This document shows positions 43,963 through 53,044 of a stretch of DNA of 64,000 nucleotides, piece after piece. Location: positions 32,632 through 96,631 of the forward strand of contig CAVYPA010000025.1 in assembly GCA_963770295.1 (NCBI GenBank). The letters are read 5' to 3'. The stretch is from AWTP1-13 sp963770295 (GTDB lineage Bacteria > Pseudomonadota > Alphaproteobacteria > Rhizobiales > Hyphomicrobiaceae). The translations under genes were made by a program, and so were the position numbers. The notes beneath the pieces are model-generated. The model made no database searches, had not been told where the DNA came from, and worked only from the letters and a program-made list of their open reading frames with translations. Positions within the stretch are counted from its first letter, which is position 1; each line of letters starts with the position of its first letter.

Positions 43963-44804
43963 TGGCGTCGCTGCTCGACCTGGCGCACGTGTCCAAGACC
44001 TACGGCGGTCTCCTGCGGCGCCGCCGCGTGACCGCCGTGCGCGATGTGAGCTTTAGCCTGTCCGGTGACAGCCCGGAGGTGTTGACGCTGCTGGGGCAAT
44101 CGGGCAGCGGCAAGACCACGCTTGCGCGCATGATCCTGGGCCTCGAGACGCCGACGGCGGGGAGCTTGCGCCTGATGGGTGAGGATATCGCCGCGCTGCG
44201 CCGGGGTGCCGCGCGTCGGCGCTTGCTGGCCCTGGTGCAGCCGATCTTCCAGAACCCCTTCGAGGCCTTTAACCCCTTGCGTCACGTTGACTACTACCTG
44301 CTGCTGACGGCCCGCCGGTTCGGCGGCGCCGGCGACGGCCTTGAGGCCCAGGCGGCAACGGAGGCAGCCCTACGCCAGGTCGGCCTCTCGCTTGCCGAGG
44401 TTGCCCGCCGTTATCCGCACGAGCTCTCGGGCGGCCAACTGCAGCGGCTGGCCATTGCCCGCGCGCTGCTGGCCAAGCCGAAACTGATCGTCGCCGACGA
44501 GCCCGTCTCCATGGTGGATGCCTCTTTGCGCATGGCGATCGTCAACCTGTTCAAGACCTTGCGGGGCGCGTTCGGCATTTCGATCCTCTACATCACGCAC
44601 GACCTGGCGACCGCCTATTTGGTCAGCGACCGGATCATGATTATGCGGGACGGGGAGGTCGTCGAAAGCGGCGCGGCCCGAGACGTCCTCACGCGGCCCC
44701 AACACGCCTATTCGCGCCAACTTAGGGATGCCGTCCTGGTGCCCCGCTTCGGCGCGGTGGCGGGGGACGGCACGGCCAAACCCGAGCCTGGGCCGCAGCA
44801 TTGA
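43962..44804 (+). CDS. ABC transporter ATP-binding protein (DppF/OppF type)
   Basis: 280 residues; ATG 43962 overlaps the stop of the upstream gene (TGATG) and has GGAGGG upstream. Walker A GQSGSGKTT, Q-loop LVQPIFQNPFEAFNPLR, signature LSGGQLQR, Walker B LIVADEPVSMVD (Ser in place of the more usual Thr after EP), and ITHDLATAYLVSDRIMIM. Second nucleotide-binding subunit of the importer; shorter than DppD because it lacks most of the C-terminal Cys extension. Confidence 0.93.
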   Translation: MASLLDLAHVSKTYGGLLRRRRVTAVRDVSFSLSGDSPEVLTLLGQSGSGKTTLARMILGLETPTAGSLRLMGEDIAALRRGAARRRLLALVQPIFQNPFEAFNPLRHVDYYLLLTARRFGGAGDGLEAQAATEAALRQVGLSLAEVARRYPHELSGGQLQRLAIARALLAKPKLIVADEPVSMVDASLRMAIVNLFKTLRGAFGISILYITHDLATAYLVSDRIMIMRDGEVVESGAARDVLTRPQHAYSRQLRDAVLVPRFGAVAGDGTAKPEPGPQH

Positions 44805-44821
44805 GCCGGGAGAGCCCCAGC

Positions 44822-46387
44822 ATGCGTCACGCCAAAGTCCTTCTCGATCGCGACTTTGCCATCGGCGACACCGACCCCAGGCTGTTTGGGGCCTTCATCG
44901 AGCATTTGGGGCGCTGCGTTTACGGCGGCATCTACGAGCCGGGGCATCCGACCGCCGACGAACAGGGCTTTCGCGGCGACGTCCTCGCCCTCATCAAGGA
45001 GTTGGGGCCTACGATCGTGCGCTATCCCGGCGGCAACTTCGTCTCCGGCTACAACTGGGAAGACGGCGTCGGCCCGGTTGCGGCGCGTCCGACGCGACTA
45101 GACCTCGCCTGGTTCTCCACCGAGAGCAACCGGTTTGGCACCAACGAGTTCATTGACTGGTGTCGCGTGGCGCAGGTCGAGCCCATGCTGGCCGTCAACC
45201 TCGGCACGCGCGGCGGCGATGCGGCGCGCAACCTCGTCGAATACTGTAATCATCCCGGCGGCAGCACCTATGCCGACCTGCGGCGTGCGCACGGCTACCC
45301 CAGCCCGCACGGCGTGAAGTTCTGGTGCCTCGGCAACGAAATGGATGGCCCCTGGCAAATGGAGCACAAGACGGCGACCGAATACGGCCGCGTCGCCGCC
45401 GAGGCCGCCAAGATGATGCGCTGGGTCGACCCGAGCCTGGTGCTGGCCGCCTGCGGCTCGACCTCGCGCAACATGCCAACCTTCGGGCGCTGGGACGATG
45501 AGGTGCTCGAGCACACCTTCGAGCTCGTCGATTTCGTCTCGCTCCACACCTACCTCAACAACTATCGGGGCGACAGCGCCGGCTTCCTGGCCGCGCCCGA
45601 CCTGATGGACATGTTCATCGAGGAGGTCGTTGCCATCGCCGATGCCGTGGCGGCGCGGCGCCGGTCGCCGAAACGCTTGGCTCTGAGCTTCGATGAATGG
45701 AACGTGTGGTACCGCACACGGCGCACGCGTCAGGATCGCGTCAAGGAGGGCTGGCCGGTGGCGCCGCCCATCCTGGAGGAAATCTACACCATGGAGGATG
45801 CGCTGGCCTTCGGCGGCGCCTGCATTTCCCTGTTGAACCACGCCGATCGGGTCAAGTGCGCTTGCCTCGCCCAGCTCGTCAACGTGATCGCGCCGATCAT
45901 GACGGAGACGGGCGGTGGCGCCTGGCGGCAGACCATTTTTTATCCCTTCCAGCACATGAGCCGCTACGGTCGGGGACGCGTGCTCAAATGTCAGGTCGCC
46001 AGCGAAACCTACGCCGCCTCCTACTACGATCCCCGCGGCAGCCTCGACCAGGTCTTTCCGCTTGCCGCCGTGCCCTACCTCAAACTGGCGGCGGTGGCGA
46101 CCGGGGACGGTGGCCTCAGCCTGTTCGCCCTCAACCGCGACCTGGCACGAGCGATGACGGTTGCCGTCGAGGTGCGCGGCTTTAAGGACCTCGCCGTCGC
46201 CGAGGCCTTCGAGCTCCGCGACGACGACTTGGGCGCCAGCAACAGCAAGGCCGCACCCGAGCGCATCAAGCCGGCGGCGCTCGCCGGGGTGAGGAGCGAG
46301 AGGGGTAAGATCAGCCTCAGGCTGGCGCCGGCGTCCTGGAACCTGATTGCCTTGGCGCCCGCGTTGCCGACGGGGGCCAAGACTTGA
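44822..46387 (+). CDS. abfA: GH51 alpha-L-arabinofuranosidase
   Basis: 521 residues from ATG 44822, 17 bases after the ATPase stop. No signal peptide, so cytoplasmic. The (beta/alpha)8 domain carries the acid/base Glu173 in FWCLGNEMDGPWQ and the nucleophile Glu292 in LSFDEWNVWY. RLFGAFIEHLGRCVYGGIYE and IVRYPGGNFVSGYNWEDGVG are further GH51 hallmarks. A beta-sandwich C-terminus ends SLRLAPASWNLIAL. Releases L-arabinose from imported short arabino-oligosaccharides, which fits the transporter in front and pentose enzymes behind. Confidence 0.95.
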   Translation: MRHAKVLLDRDFAIGDTDPRLFGAFIEHLGRCVYGGIYEPGHPTADEQGFRGDVLALIKELGPTIVRYPGGNFVSGYNWEDGVGPVAARPTRLDLAWFSTESNRFGTNEFIDWCRVAQVEPMLAVNLGTRGGDAARNLVEYCNHPGGSTYADLRRAHGYPSPHGVKFWCLGNEMDGPWQMEHKTATEYGRVAAEAAKMMRWVDPSLVLAACGSTSRNMPTFGRWDDEVLEHTFELVDFVSLHTYLNNYRGDSAGFLAAPDLMDMFIEEVVAIADAVAARRRSPKRLALSFDEWNVWYRTRRTRQDRVKEGWPVAPPILEEIYTMEDALAFGGACISLLNHADRVKCACLAQLVNVIAPIMTETGGGAWRQTIFYPFQHMSRYGRGRVLKCQVASETYAASYYDPRGSLDQVFPLAAVPYLKLAAVATGDGGLSLFALNRDLARAMTVAVEVRGFKDLAVAEAFELRDDDLGASNSKAAPERIKPAALAGVRSERGKISLRLAPASWNLIALAPALPTGAKT

Positions 46388-46448
46388 GATCTAAAACGCG
46401 GAACGATGCCCGTGAAGGGGCAACGCCAAAACATTGGGAGGACCCACC

Positions 46449-47378
46449 ATGGCGTCCAGTGACAAACCGATCCGGGGCGTGGTGCCGATCGCGCCGACGC
46501 CGTTTCGTGACAACGGCGATCTCGATCTCGACAGCCAGCGCCGGGTGTTCGACTGCATGATCGACCAGGGGGTCGACGGCATCTGCATCCTTGCCAACTA
46601 CTCCGAGCAGTTCCTGCTCGCCGATGAGGAGCGCAGCGTTCTGCTCGATCTCGCGCTCGCCCAGGTACGGGGGCGGGTGCCGGTCATCGTCACCTGCAGC
46701 CACTTTTCGACCCGGATCGCGGCCGAGCGCGCCCGACGGGCGGCCGCCGGCGGCGCCGACATGCTGATGCTCATGCCGCCCTACCACGGGGCGCTGTTGC
46801 GCGCCGACGAGACCGGCACGTTCGAACACTTTGCCAGGGTCGCCGAGGCGGCGCCATCGCTGCCCATCATGGTGCAGGACGCACCCTTGAGCGGAGTTAC
46901 CCTGTCGGTGGCGTTCCTGGCCCGGCTTGCCCGCGAGCTGCCGCAGGTCGCCTACTTCAAGATCGAGGTGCCGGGCACGGCCGCCAAACTCAGGGCCCTG
47001 ATCGCCGCCGGCGGCGAGGCCATCCGGGGACCCTTCGACGGCGAGGAGGGCATCACCCTGCTGGCCGACCTCGACGCCGGCGCCACCGGGACGATGCCGA
47101 GCGCGCTGCTGCCCGATCTCATCAAACCCGTACTCGAGCACCACCGTGCGGGTCGGCCTGCCGAGGCGGCGGCCGCCTATGCCCGCATTCTGCCGTTGAT
47201 CAACTACGAGAACCGCCAGTGCGGGCTGAGGGCGACCAAGGTCGTGATGGCCGCCGGCGGCGTGATCGCCAGCGAGGCCGTGCGCCATCCGCTCGAGCCG
47301 TTGCCGGCGGCGACACGCGCGGGACTTTTGCAGCTCGTTGGCGCACTCGAGCCGATCGCCGCGCGCTGGGGCAAATGA
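46449..47378 (+). CDS. araD: L-2-keto-3-deoxyarabonate dehydratase (DapA superfamily)
   Basis: 309 residues; GGGAGG precedes ATG 46449. DHDPS/NAL fold with Schiff-base Lys171 in VAYFKIEVPG. FDCMIDQGVDGICILANYSE QFLLADEER and IMVQDAPLSG closely follow the Azospirillum enzyme that converts L-2-keto-3-deoxyarabonate to 2-oxoglutarate semialdehyde (ILANFSEQF, IMVQDAPASG there, from memory). ANYSEQ in place of the GTTGE of true DapA argues against lysine biosynthesis. Third step of the non-phosphorylating L-arabinose route in the cytoplasm. Confidence 0.88.
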   Translation: MASSDKPIRGVVPIAPTPFRDNGDLDLDSQRRVFDCMIDQGVDGICILANYSEQFLLADEERSVLLDLALAQVRGRVPVIVTCSHFSTRIAAERARRAAAGGADMLMLMPPYHGALLRADETGTFEHFARVAEAAPSLPIMVQDAPLSGVTLSVAFLARLARELPQVAYFKIEVPGTAAKLRALIAAGGEAIRGPFDGEEGITLLADLDAGATGTMPSALLPDLIKPVLEHHRAGRPAEAAAAYARILPLINYENRQCGLRATKVVMAAGGVIASEAVRHPLEPLPAATRAGLLQLVGALEPIAARWGK

Positions 47379-47422
47379 AGGCGCTCAACTCTTTTTAAAC
47401 AGACCGAAACAGGGGGTTTCCC

Positions 47423-48184
47423 GTGACAAGTGCGCACGCCGTCTATCCGTCCCTTGCGGGCCGCGTCGTGTTCGTAAGCGGCGGCGGCAGCGGTATTGGC
47501 GCTGCGATGGTTGCCGCCTTCGCCCAGCAAAAGGCCAAGGTTGCCTTCATCGATATCGATGAGAAGGCCTCGGCCGCGGTGCAAGCGGGCCTGGGGGATA
47601 CGCCCAGCTATTTCGAGCGCTGTGACGTGCGCGATGTGGCGGCCTTGCGCCGCGCCATTGAGAACGCGCGCGCGCGGTTGGGGCCCATCACCGTGCTCAT
47701 CAACAATGCGGCGCGCGATGATCGCCACCCCAGCGAAGAGGTGACGCCCGAGTATTGGGACGAGCGCCTTGCCGTCAATCTCAAGCACCAGTTCTTTGCC
47801 GCGCAGGCCGTGCTGCCCGATATGAAGGCGGCGAACGGGGGTTCCATCATCAATTTCGGCTCCTCGTCGTGGATGACGGGCCAAGGCGGCATGGTCGCCT
47901 ACACGGCAGCCAAGTCCGCCGTCCTCGGGCTGACGCGTTCGTTGGCGCGCGACTTCGGCATCTACAACATCCGGGTCAATGCCATTGCGCCCGGCTGGAT
48001 CCTGACCGAACGCCAGCGCAGCCTCTGGCTCACGCCCGAGAGCAAGGCGCGCCTGATGGAGGCGCAGTGTCTCAAGCGCGAGCTCAAGGGTGAGGACATC
48101 GCCCGCGTCGTGCTGTTCCTTGCGTCCGACGAGGCGGGCGCCATCACCAGCCAGCACTATGTCGTGGACGCCGGGCGCCTCTGA
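47423..48184 (+). CDS. Pentose 1-dehydrogenase, SDR family (XylB-like)
   Basis: 253 residues from GTG 47423 (AGGGGG upstream). Rossmann motif VSGGGSGIG (about 20-28), DV at FERCDVRDVAAL, NNA in VLINNAARDDRHPSEEVTPE, catalytic Ser in GSSSWMTG, Tyr160/Lys164 in YTAAKSAV. The run NAARDDRH..YWDERLAVNL closely resembles Caulobacter D-xylose 1-dehydrogenase XylB (NNAGNDDRH..YWDERINVNL). Here it would oxidise L-arabinose (or D-xylose/related pentose) to the lactone with NAD. Last gene of the operon; the minus-strand LIV set converges on it with 74 bases between. Confidence 0.87.
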   Translation: MTSAHAVYPSLAGRVVFVSGGGSGIGAAMVAAFAQQKAKVAFIDIDEKASAAVQAGLGDTPSYFERCDVRDVAALRRAIENARARLGPITVLINNAARDDRHPSEEVTPEYWDERLAVNLKHQFFAAQAVLPDMKAANGGSIINFGSSSWMTGQGGMVAYTAAKSAVLGLTRSLARDFGIYNIRVNAIAPGWILTERQRSLWLTPESKARLMEAQCLKRELKGEDIARVVLFLASDEAGAITSQHYVVDAGRL

Positions 48185-48258
48185 GGGCGCGTGCCCTCGA
48201 GGCTGGGGCCACCGTGCGGCCGCGCCATCCCGGCCGTTACCGGCTCGGCGGCGCGCAC

Positions 48259-49020
48259 TTATCGCGGCGCGCCCAAGTAGGCGGCAACCACGGCCGGGTC
48301 GTTGAGGACTTGGGCGGGCGGGCCCGAGGCGAGCGTGCGGCCATAGTCCAGAACATGAATGCGGTCGGCGAGATCGGCGACCATTTGCATGTCGTGCTCG
48401 ATCCAAATCATCGGCAGCGCCAGCTCGTGCTTGATGCGCAGAATAAAGCGGGCGAGGTCATCCCGCTCGTCGCGGGAAAGCCCGGCCGAGGGCTCATCGA
48501 GCAGCAACAGGGAAGGCTCGAGCGCCAGCGCCCGCGCCAGCCCGACGAGCTTCTGGGTGCCGAAGGGAAGCGCCCCGGCCTCGGCATAGCGCACGCTTTC
48601 GAGTTCGACGAACTCGATGATGCGCTCAACCTGTGCGCGCTGGCGCACCTCTTGGCGGCGCACGCTCGGCAGGAACAAGGCCTCGCTGAGGGGATGGGTA
48701 GCAACGCGTGTATGCCGCCCGACCATGATGTTGTCGAGCACGCTCAGGTGCTGAAACAGCTCGCCATGCTGAAAGGTGCGGGCGATGCCGAGGCCGGCAA
48801 TGGCGCGCGGTGGCAGCCCGGCAATGTCGCGACCGCGAAAGCGGATGCGACCCGCACCACGATAAAGCCCGCTGATGCAGTTGAGCACGCTGGTTTTGCC
48901 GGCCCCGTTCGGGCCGATCAGCGCCAACAGCTCGGCCGGCTCGACGCCAAGCGAAACGCCATCGAGGACGGTGAGCCCGCCGAAGGCAAGGTGCAAGGCC
49001 TCGATGGCGAGCTCAGCCAT
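48259..49020 (-). CDS. livG: LIV-type ABC transporter ATP-binding protein (LivG)
   Basis: 253 residues; ATG 49020 with GGAGGTG immediately upstream and a four-codon overlap with the end of livF. Walker A IGPNGAGKTS, Q-loop ARTFQHGELF, signature region LPFGTQKLVGLARAL (a diverged LSxGxQ), Walker B LLLLDEPSAGL, switch IEHDMQMV. The insertion after FQH and the C-terminal SGPPAQVLNDPAVVAAYLG tail are LivG features. Energises uptake of a branched-chain amino acid or aromatic/short acid. Confidence 0.92.
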   Translation of the reverse strand: MAELAIEALHLAFGGLTVLDGVSLGVEPAELLALIGPNGAGKTSVLNCISGLYRGAGRIRFRGRDIAGLPPRAIAGLGIARTFQHGELFQHLSVLDNIMVGRHTRVATHPLSEALFLPSVRRQEVRQRAQVERIIEFVELESVRYAEAGALPFGTQKLVGLARALALEPSLLLLDEPSAGLSRDERDDLARFILRIKHELALPMIWIEHDMQMVADLADRIHVLDYGRTLASGPPAQVLNDPAVVAAYLGAPR

Positions 49021-49876
49021 ACCACCTCCGATTGCGGCGGTATTGCTTGACGTCGCGATAGCTGCGGCGGTGTCCGGAGGCGGACTGCCCGAGGTAGAAC
49101 TCGGCGACATCGGGGTGCTCGGCGAGGCGGGCGGCGCTGCCGTCGAGCACAATGCGGCCGTTTTCCAAGACATAGCCGTGGTCGATCACGCTCAAGGTGA
49201 GGGCCGCGTTCTGCTCCACGATCACCAGCGTCAGGGAAAGCGCGCTGCGGATGGCCAAGAGGCGATGCAAGAGATCGGCGACGACGACGGGGGCGAGGCC
49301 CAGCGACAATTCATCGACGAGCAGCAGTTTGGGATGGCAAACAAGCCCGGCGGCGATGGCCAGCATTTGCCGCTCGCCCCCCGACAGCAGGCCGGCTGTG
49401 CGCTGGCGCAGCGGTGCCAGTCGCGGGAAAAAATCATAAATGAGCCCCTCGCGCCGGCGCTGCTCGGCGCGGCCCGTGCGCGCGGCCACCGGCACCAACA
49501 GGTTTTCGGCCACCGTCAGGTTTGCAAACACCTTGCCGCGCTCGGGCACCAGCACGATGCCGGCCCTGGTGCTGACGTGGGGTGGTGCGTGCGCGATCGG
49601 CTGGCCCTCAAAGTGGATGCTACCATCGGTGATGCGGGCATCATCGAGGCCATGGAAGCCCGAGATGGCGCGGAGCAGCGTTGTTTTGCCGGCGCCGTTG
49701 CTGCCGAGGATGCCGACGATCTGGCCGGGAGCAACGCTAAGCGAGATACCCTCGAGCGCGGTGATGGCGCGCTGGTAGACGACCTCGAGCTTGTCGACGG
49801 CCAGAAGCGGGTCGGGAAGAAGCGGGCCGGGAAGAAGCGGGCCGGGAAGGTGAGGCCCTGGGACGGGAGCCGTCAT
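49013..49876 (-). CDS. livF: LIV-type ABC transporter ATP-binding protein (LivF)
   Basis: 287 residues from ATG 49876, overlapping the livM stop (ATGA). Walker A LGSNGAGKTT, VPERGKVFANLTVAENLLVP (LivF-specific), signature LSGGERQM, Walker B LLLVDELSLGLAP, VEQNAALTL, and the C-terminal ENGRIVLDGSAARLAEHPDV AEFYLG. The first 22 residues are a Pro-Gly-Leu repeat (PGPLLPGPLLPDPLL) coded by a 15-bp tandem repeat and absent from usual LivF, so they are probably a late, dispensable extension. Confidence 0.92.
   Translation of the reverse strand: MTAPVPGPHLPGPLLPGPLLPDPLLAVDKLEVVYQRAITALEGISLSVAPGQIVGILGSNGAGKTTLLRAISGFHGLDDARITDGSIHFEGQPIAHAPPHVSTRAGIVLVPERGKVFANLTVAENLLVPVAARTGRAEQRRREGLIYDFFPRLAPLRQRTAGLLSGGERQMLAIAAGLVCHPKLLLVDELSLGLAPVVVADLLHRLLAIRSALSLTLVIVEQNAALTLSVIDHGYVLENGRIVLDGSAARLAEHPDVAEFYLGQSASGHRRSYRDVKQYRRNRRWYG
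49807..49851. repeat. 15-bp tandem repeat, three units
   Basis: GCGGGTCGGGAAGAA, GCGGGCCGGGAAGAA and GCGGGCCGGGAAGGT in tandem; the period keeps the reading frame and encodes the N-terminal PGPLL repeats of livF. Copy number could vary between strains. Confidence 0.85.
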
Positions 49877-50952
49877 CGGCGCGCTCCACCGACGGGCCGG
49901 TGCCGGAACGGCCAGAGTAAAAAGTAGCTTTGCAGGCGTCGCCACAGGCCGATCAAGCCCTGCGGTTCGAGCACCAGGAAGAGGATCATGACGGCGCCGA
50001 AGGCCGCGGCGTTGACGGCAAACAGCAGCCCGGCGTAGGCCGTGGCGCCGACAAGCGCGCCGAGGCTCGCCTCGATGGCGTAGGGAAAGAGTGTGACGAA
50101 GAGGGCGCCGAGGATGGCGCCGGCCAGCGAACCCATGCCGCCGATGATCATCATGGCGACGTACTGGATCGATAGAAACAGCGAAAAGGCCTCAACCGAG
50201 ACAAAGCCGCGGTAGTAGGCAAAGAGTGCGCCGGCGACGGCCGTCAGCGCCGAGGAGATGACAAAGGCTAGAAGTTTGTAGCTGGCAACGCCGATGCCGA
50301 GTGTTTGCGCCACCGTTTCGTTGGCCCGGATGGCGGCCCAGGCGCGCCCGGAGCGGGCGCGCAGCAGATTGGCGCAGAGGAGAAGGGTGGCGACGGCGGC
50401 GGCCAGCAAAATGACGTACCAGGCTCGTGCGTCGGTCACGGCCTTGCCGGCGAGGCTCGGCGGCTCGACGATGATACCCGTCGAAAAGCCGCGGCGCGCT
50501 TCGTATTCGCCGCCCAGATAGGCGACCAAAAAATTGAGCGCCAGTGTGCTGACGGCCAGGTAAAGACCGCGCACGCGCAGCGATGGTAGCCCGAAGACGA
50601 CGCCCAACAGCGCGCCGACCGCGGCCGCGGCGGGCAGCGTGACGAAGACGGGCGCCTGGAACTCCTTGAAAAGGATGCCGACGGTGAAGGCCCCGGCCGC
50701 CAGCAGGCCGGCGTGGCCAAGCGAGACCTGGCCCGCATACCCCGTCAGCAGCATCAGGGCCAGCGCGCCGATCACCGCGAGAAAGACTTGGGCTGCCAGA
50801 TCGAGCAGGAAGGGTGTGGCCAGCAGCGGCAGGGCGAGCAAGACCACGAGCACGCCGAGGCCGGCCAAGCGCTCGAGCCGCGTTGGCAACAGGCGCAAGT
50901 CCTCAGCATAGTCGGTGCGGAAATAGCCGCTGGCGCGCGGTCGCCTAGACAC
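49873..50952 (-). CDS. livM: LIV-type ABC transporter permease (LivM)
   Basis: 359 residues from GTG 50952, overlapping the livH stop. About nine to ten membrane helices; GYAGQVSLGHAGLLAAGAFT and IRANETVAQTLGIGVASYKL LAFVISSALTAVAGALFAYY are the typical LivM core, the latter the EAA-like loop. C-terminus ends FRHRPVGGARR. Forms the inner-membrane channel with LivH. Confidence 0.93.
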   Translation of the reverse strand: MSRRPRASGYFRTDYAEDLRLLPTRLERLAGLGVLVVLLALPLLATPFLLDLAAQVFLAVIGALALMLLTGYAGQVSLGHAGLLAAGAFTVGILFKEFQAPVFVTLPAAAAVGALLGVVFGLPSLRVRGLYLAVSTLALNFLVAYLGGEYEARRGFSTGIIVEPPSLAGKAVTDARAWYVILLAAAVATLLLCANLLRARSGRAWAAIRANETVAQTLGIGVASYKLLAFVISSALTAVAGALFAYYRGFVSVEAFSLFLSIQYVAMMIIGGMGSLAGAILGALFVTLFPYAIEASLGALVGATAYAGLLFAVNAAAFGAVMILFLVLEPQGLIGLWRRLQSYFLLWPFRHRPVGGARR

Positions 50953-51817
50953 GATCGAGCTCTTCGCGGGTGCCGAGCAGGCCCCAAGGCCGCAGCATCA
51001 GAACGACGATCAGCACCAAGAACGGGATGACCTCGGACAGTAATGGGTCGACGTAGTGGATGAGGGCAACCTCCGCGCTAGCGACGATGAAGGAGCCGAG
51101 AAGCGCGCCGACGAGGCTGTCGAGCCCGCCCACCAGGGCGGCGGGAAAGGCCTTGAGGCCGATGATGGCCATGGTCTGGCCGAGGCCGGAATCGAGGGCG
51201 ATCAACACGCCGGCGAGCGCCCCCGTGAGGGTGGAGAGCGACCAAGCCAGGGCGTAGATGGCATGCAGATTGATGCCGCGCTGGGCCGCCAGCAGCGGGT
51301 TCTGCCCGGCTGCGCGCATGCGCATGCCCCAGCGTCCCAGCCGCAAAAAGGCAAAGAGGCTAGCGTAGACGGCGAGCGTCGTTGCCACCAACAGGGCGGC
51401 CCAGAGCGAAATCCGCGCCCCGCCCGGCAGCGCAAAGGCCCAATTGGCTAGGCCGAGCGGCACCGCCGGATACTGCTGCTGGGCCGACCAGACGATGACG
51501 GTGACGCCGCGCAAGAGAACGCCGAGGGCAACGGTGGTCAGAACCGCGGCCAGTGCCATCTCGCCCGTCAGCTTGCGCAGTAAAAACAGATAGACCATGG
51601 CTCCCACAACTACGCTTAGGCCGAGCGCGGCGGCGATGGCCGCCACGGGATGGCCGGCAAACAGCGATGCCGTCCACAGCAGCAGGTAGGCCGACAGCAT
51701 CAAGAGTTCGCCGTGCGCCAAGTTGAGGACGCGGCTGACGCGGTAGATCAGCACATAGCCGCAGGCGATCAGCGCGTAGATCGCGGTCAAGACGACAATA
51801 TTGACGGCGAGCTGCAC
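50945..51817 (-). CDS. livH: LIV-type ABC transporter permease (LivH)
   Basis: 290 residues from GTG 51817. Eight hydrophobic segments; YALIACGYVLIYRVSRVLNL AHGELLMLSAY is the LivH signature near the N-terminus, and MRMRAAGQNPLLAAQRGINL the coupling loop. The end MLRPWGLLGTREE is family-typical. Starts 20 bases after the binding-protein gene. Confidence 0.93.
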   Translation of the reverse strand: MQLAVNIVVLTAIYALIACGYVLIYRVSRVLNLAHGELLMLSAYLLLWTASLFAGHPVAAIAAALGLSVVVGAMVYLFLLRKLTGEMALAAVLTTVALGVLLRGVTVIVWSAQQQYPAVPLGLANWAFALPGGARISLWAALLVATTLAVYASLFAFLRLGRWGMRMRAAGQNPLLAAQRGINLHAIYALAWSLSTLTGALAGVLIALDSGLGQTMAIIGLKAFPAALVGGLDSLVGALLGSFIVASAEVALIHYVDPLLSEVIPFLVLIVVLMLRPWGLLGTREELDRV

Positions 51818-51836
51818 GAGCGCGGAGCCTTGTCGG

Positions 51837-52997
51837 TTATTTGACGTCGAAAGCGGTCCAGTCCTTCACCCGTTGGATTGCGCTCGTGTCGCTGTCCCAG
51901 CGGTAGACCCGATAGTATTGCTGGGTGCGGAAGTGGTTGTCCTTGGTCCACTCGATGGGGCCGCCGCGCAGACCCTTGGTGTCGACCTTCAGCGTGCTCA
52001 TGGCGGCGGCCAGCTTCTCGGGCGTTGCCGGCCAGCCCGTGGCCTTGAGCGCGGCTTCCACCACCATGCCGGCGATCCAGCCTTCCGTCAGTTGCTCGAC
52101 GGGGTAGGTGAGCTTCGCCGACTTGGCGGCTTTCGCGATCTCCTGGTGGATCGGCAGCTGCTCCTGGAACAGGGCGTTGGCGCCGACGACGTAAAAGGAA
52201 GCGTCCTTGAGCCGGGCCAATTCGCCTTCCGCCTCGATATGGGCCCAGGCGATATAGTCGCCCTTCCAGTCAAGGCGGCGCAAGGCTTCGAGCGTGCGCA
52301 CCTGAGTGACCCAGGGTGCCCAGGAGAAGACCCAGTTTGCCCCGGCGTCCTTGAGCTTGGTGGCGAAGGGCGTGTAGTCGGGGGTCGGCGGTGGGATCAC
52401 CTCCTTGTCGACGACGGTCATGCCAAGGGCGGGCGCCTGCTGCTCGGCAAAGTCCATCTCGGCACGCGACAGGGGAATGGCCATGGCGGAAAAGCCGATT
52501 TTAACCGGCGCCTTGGCGGTTTCCTTGATAAAGGCGAGAGTGGCCCGGCTGTCATAGGTCGAGGCGAAGGCCGTCGTGCAGAACTGCAGGGGATCGGCGG
52601 GGGGATAGACCTCCTTGGGGCACACCGAGCTTGCAAACAGCACGGGCACACCCGCCCGCTTTGCCTCGGCGACCACTGGGGCGAAGGTCGAGGACAGGCT
52701 GGCGTTCAGCAACAACAGGACGTTGTCCTGCGTCAGCAGTTTCTTGGCGTTGGCGGTCGCCTTGCCGGGCTCGGCGGAATCGTCCTGCAGAATGAGGTTG
52801 ATCTTCTTGCCGGCAATGCCGCCGGCGGCGTTGACGCCATCGACATACAGGCGGAGCGCCTCCGCCGCCGGGGCATAGGTTGAAGCGGGCGGGCCCGTCA
52901 AAGCCCCGGTCAGGCCGATGGTATAGGTGTCTTGAGCGGCGGCGGGCGTCGCCAGCAGGACTGCGGCCACGGCCGCGCCTTGCAGTCTCAGAAGCAT
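51837..52997 (-). CDS. LIV-type periplasmic binding protein
   Basis: 386 residues; ATG 52997 has GGGAGG upstream. Signal peptide MLLRLQGAAVAAVLLATPAA AAQ. Type I periplasmic fold: IGLTGALTGPPASTYAPAAE ALRLYVDGVNAAGGIAGKKI NLILQDDSAEPGKATANAKK LL is the Peripla_BP_6 opening. Several Cys (SSVCPKEVYP, LQFCTTAF) could form a disulphide. With an acyl-CoA ligase beside it, the ligand may be an aromatic or fatty acid rather than leucine, an inference from context. Confidence 0.92.
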   Translation of the reverse strand: MLLRLQGAAVAAVLLATPAAAQDTYTIGLTGALTGPPASTYAPAAEALRLYVDGVNAAGGIAGKKINLILQDDSAEPGKATANAKKLLTQDNVLLLLNASLSSTFAPVVAEAKRAGVPVLFASSVCPKEVYPPADPLQFCTTAFASTYDSRATLAFIKETAKAPVKIGFSAMAIPLSRAEMDFAEQQAPALGMTVVDKEVIPPPTPDYTPFATKLKDAGANWVFSWAPWVTQVRTLEALRRLDWKGDYIAWAHIEAEGELARLKDASFYVVGANALFQEQLPIHQEIAKAAKSAKLTYPVEQLTEGWIAGMVVEAALKATGWPATPEKLAAAMSTLKVDTKGLRGGPIEWTKDNHFRTQQYYRVYRWDSDTSAIQRVKDWTAFDVK

Positions 52998-53044
52998 GTT
53001 TGGTCCTCCCAGGCGTGATCTTGCGTTTCGTTGTTTGGCAAATC

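Noticed and set aside
48214..49927. Plus-strand open frames of 278 and 350 codons
   Set aside because: They run antisense through livG and livF, whose motifs are unmistakable.
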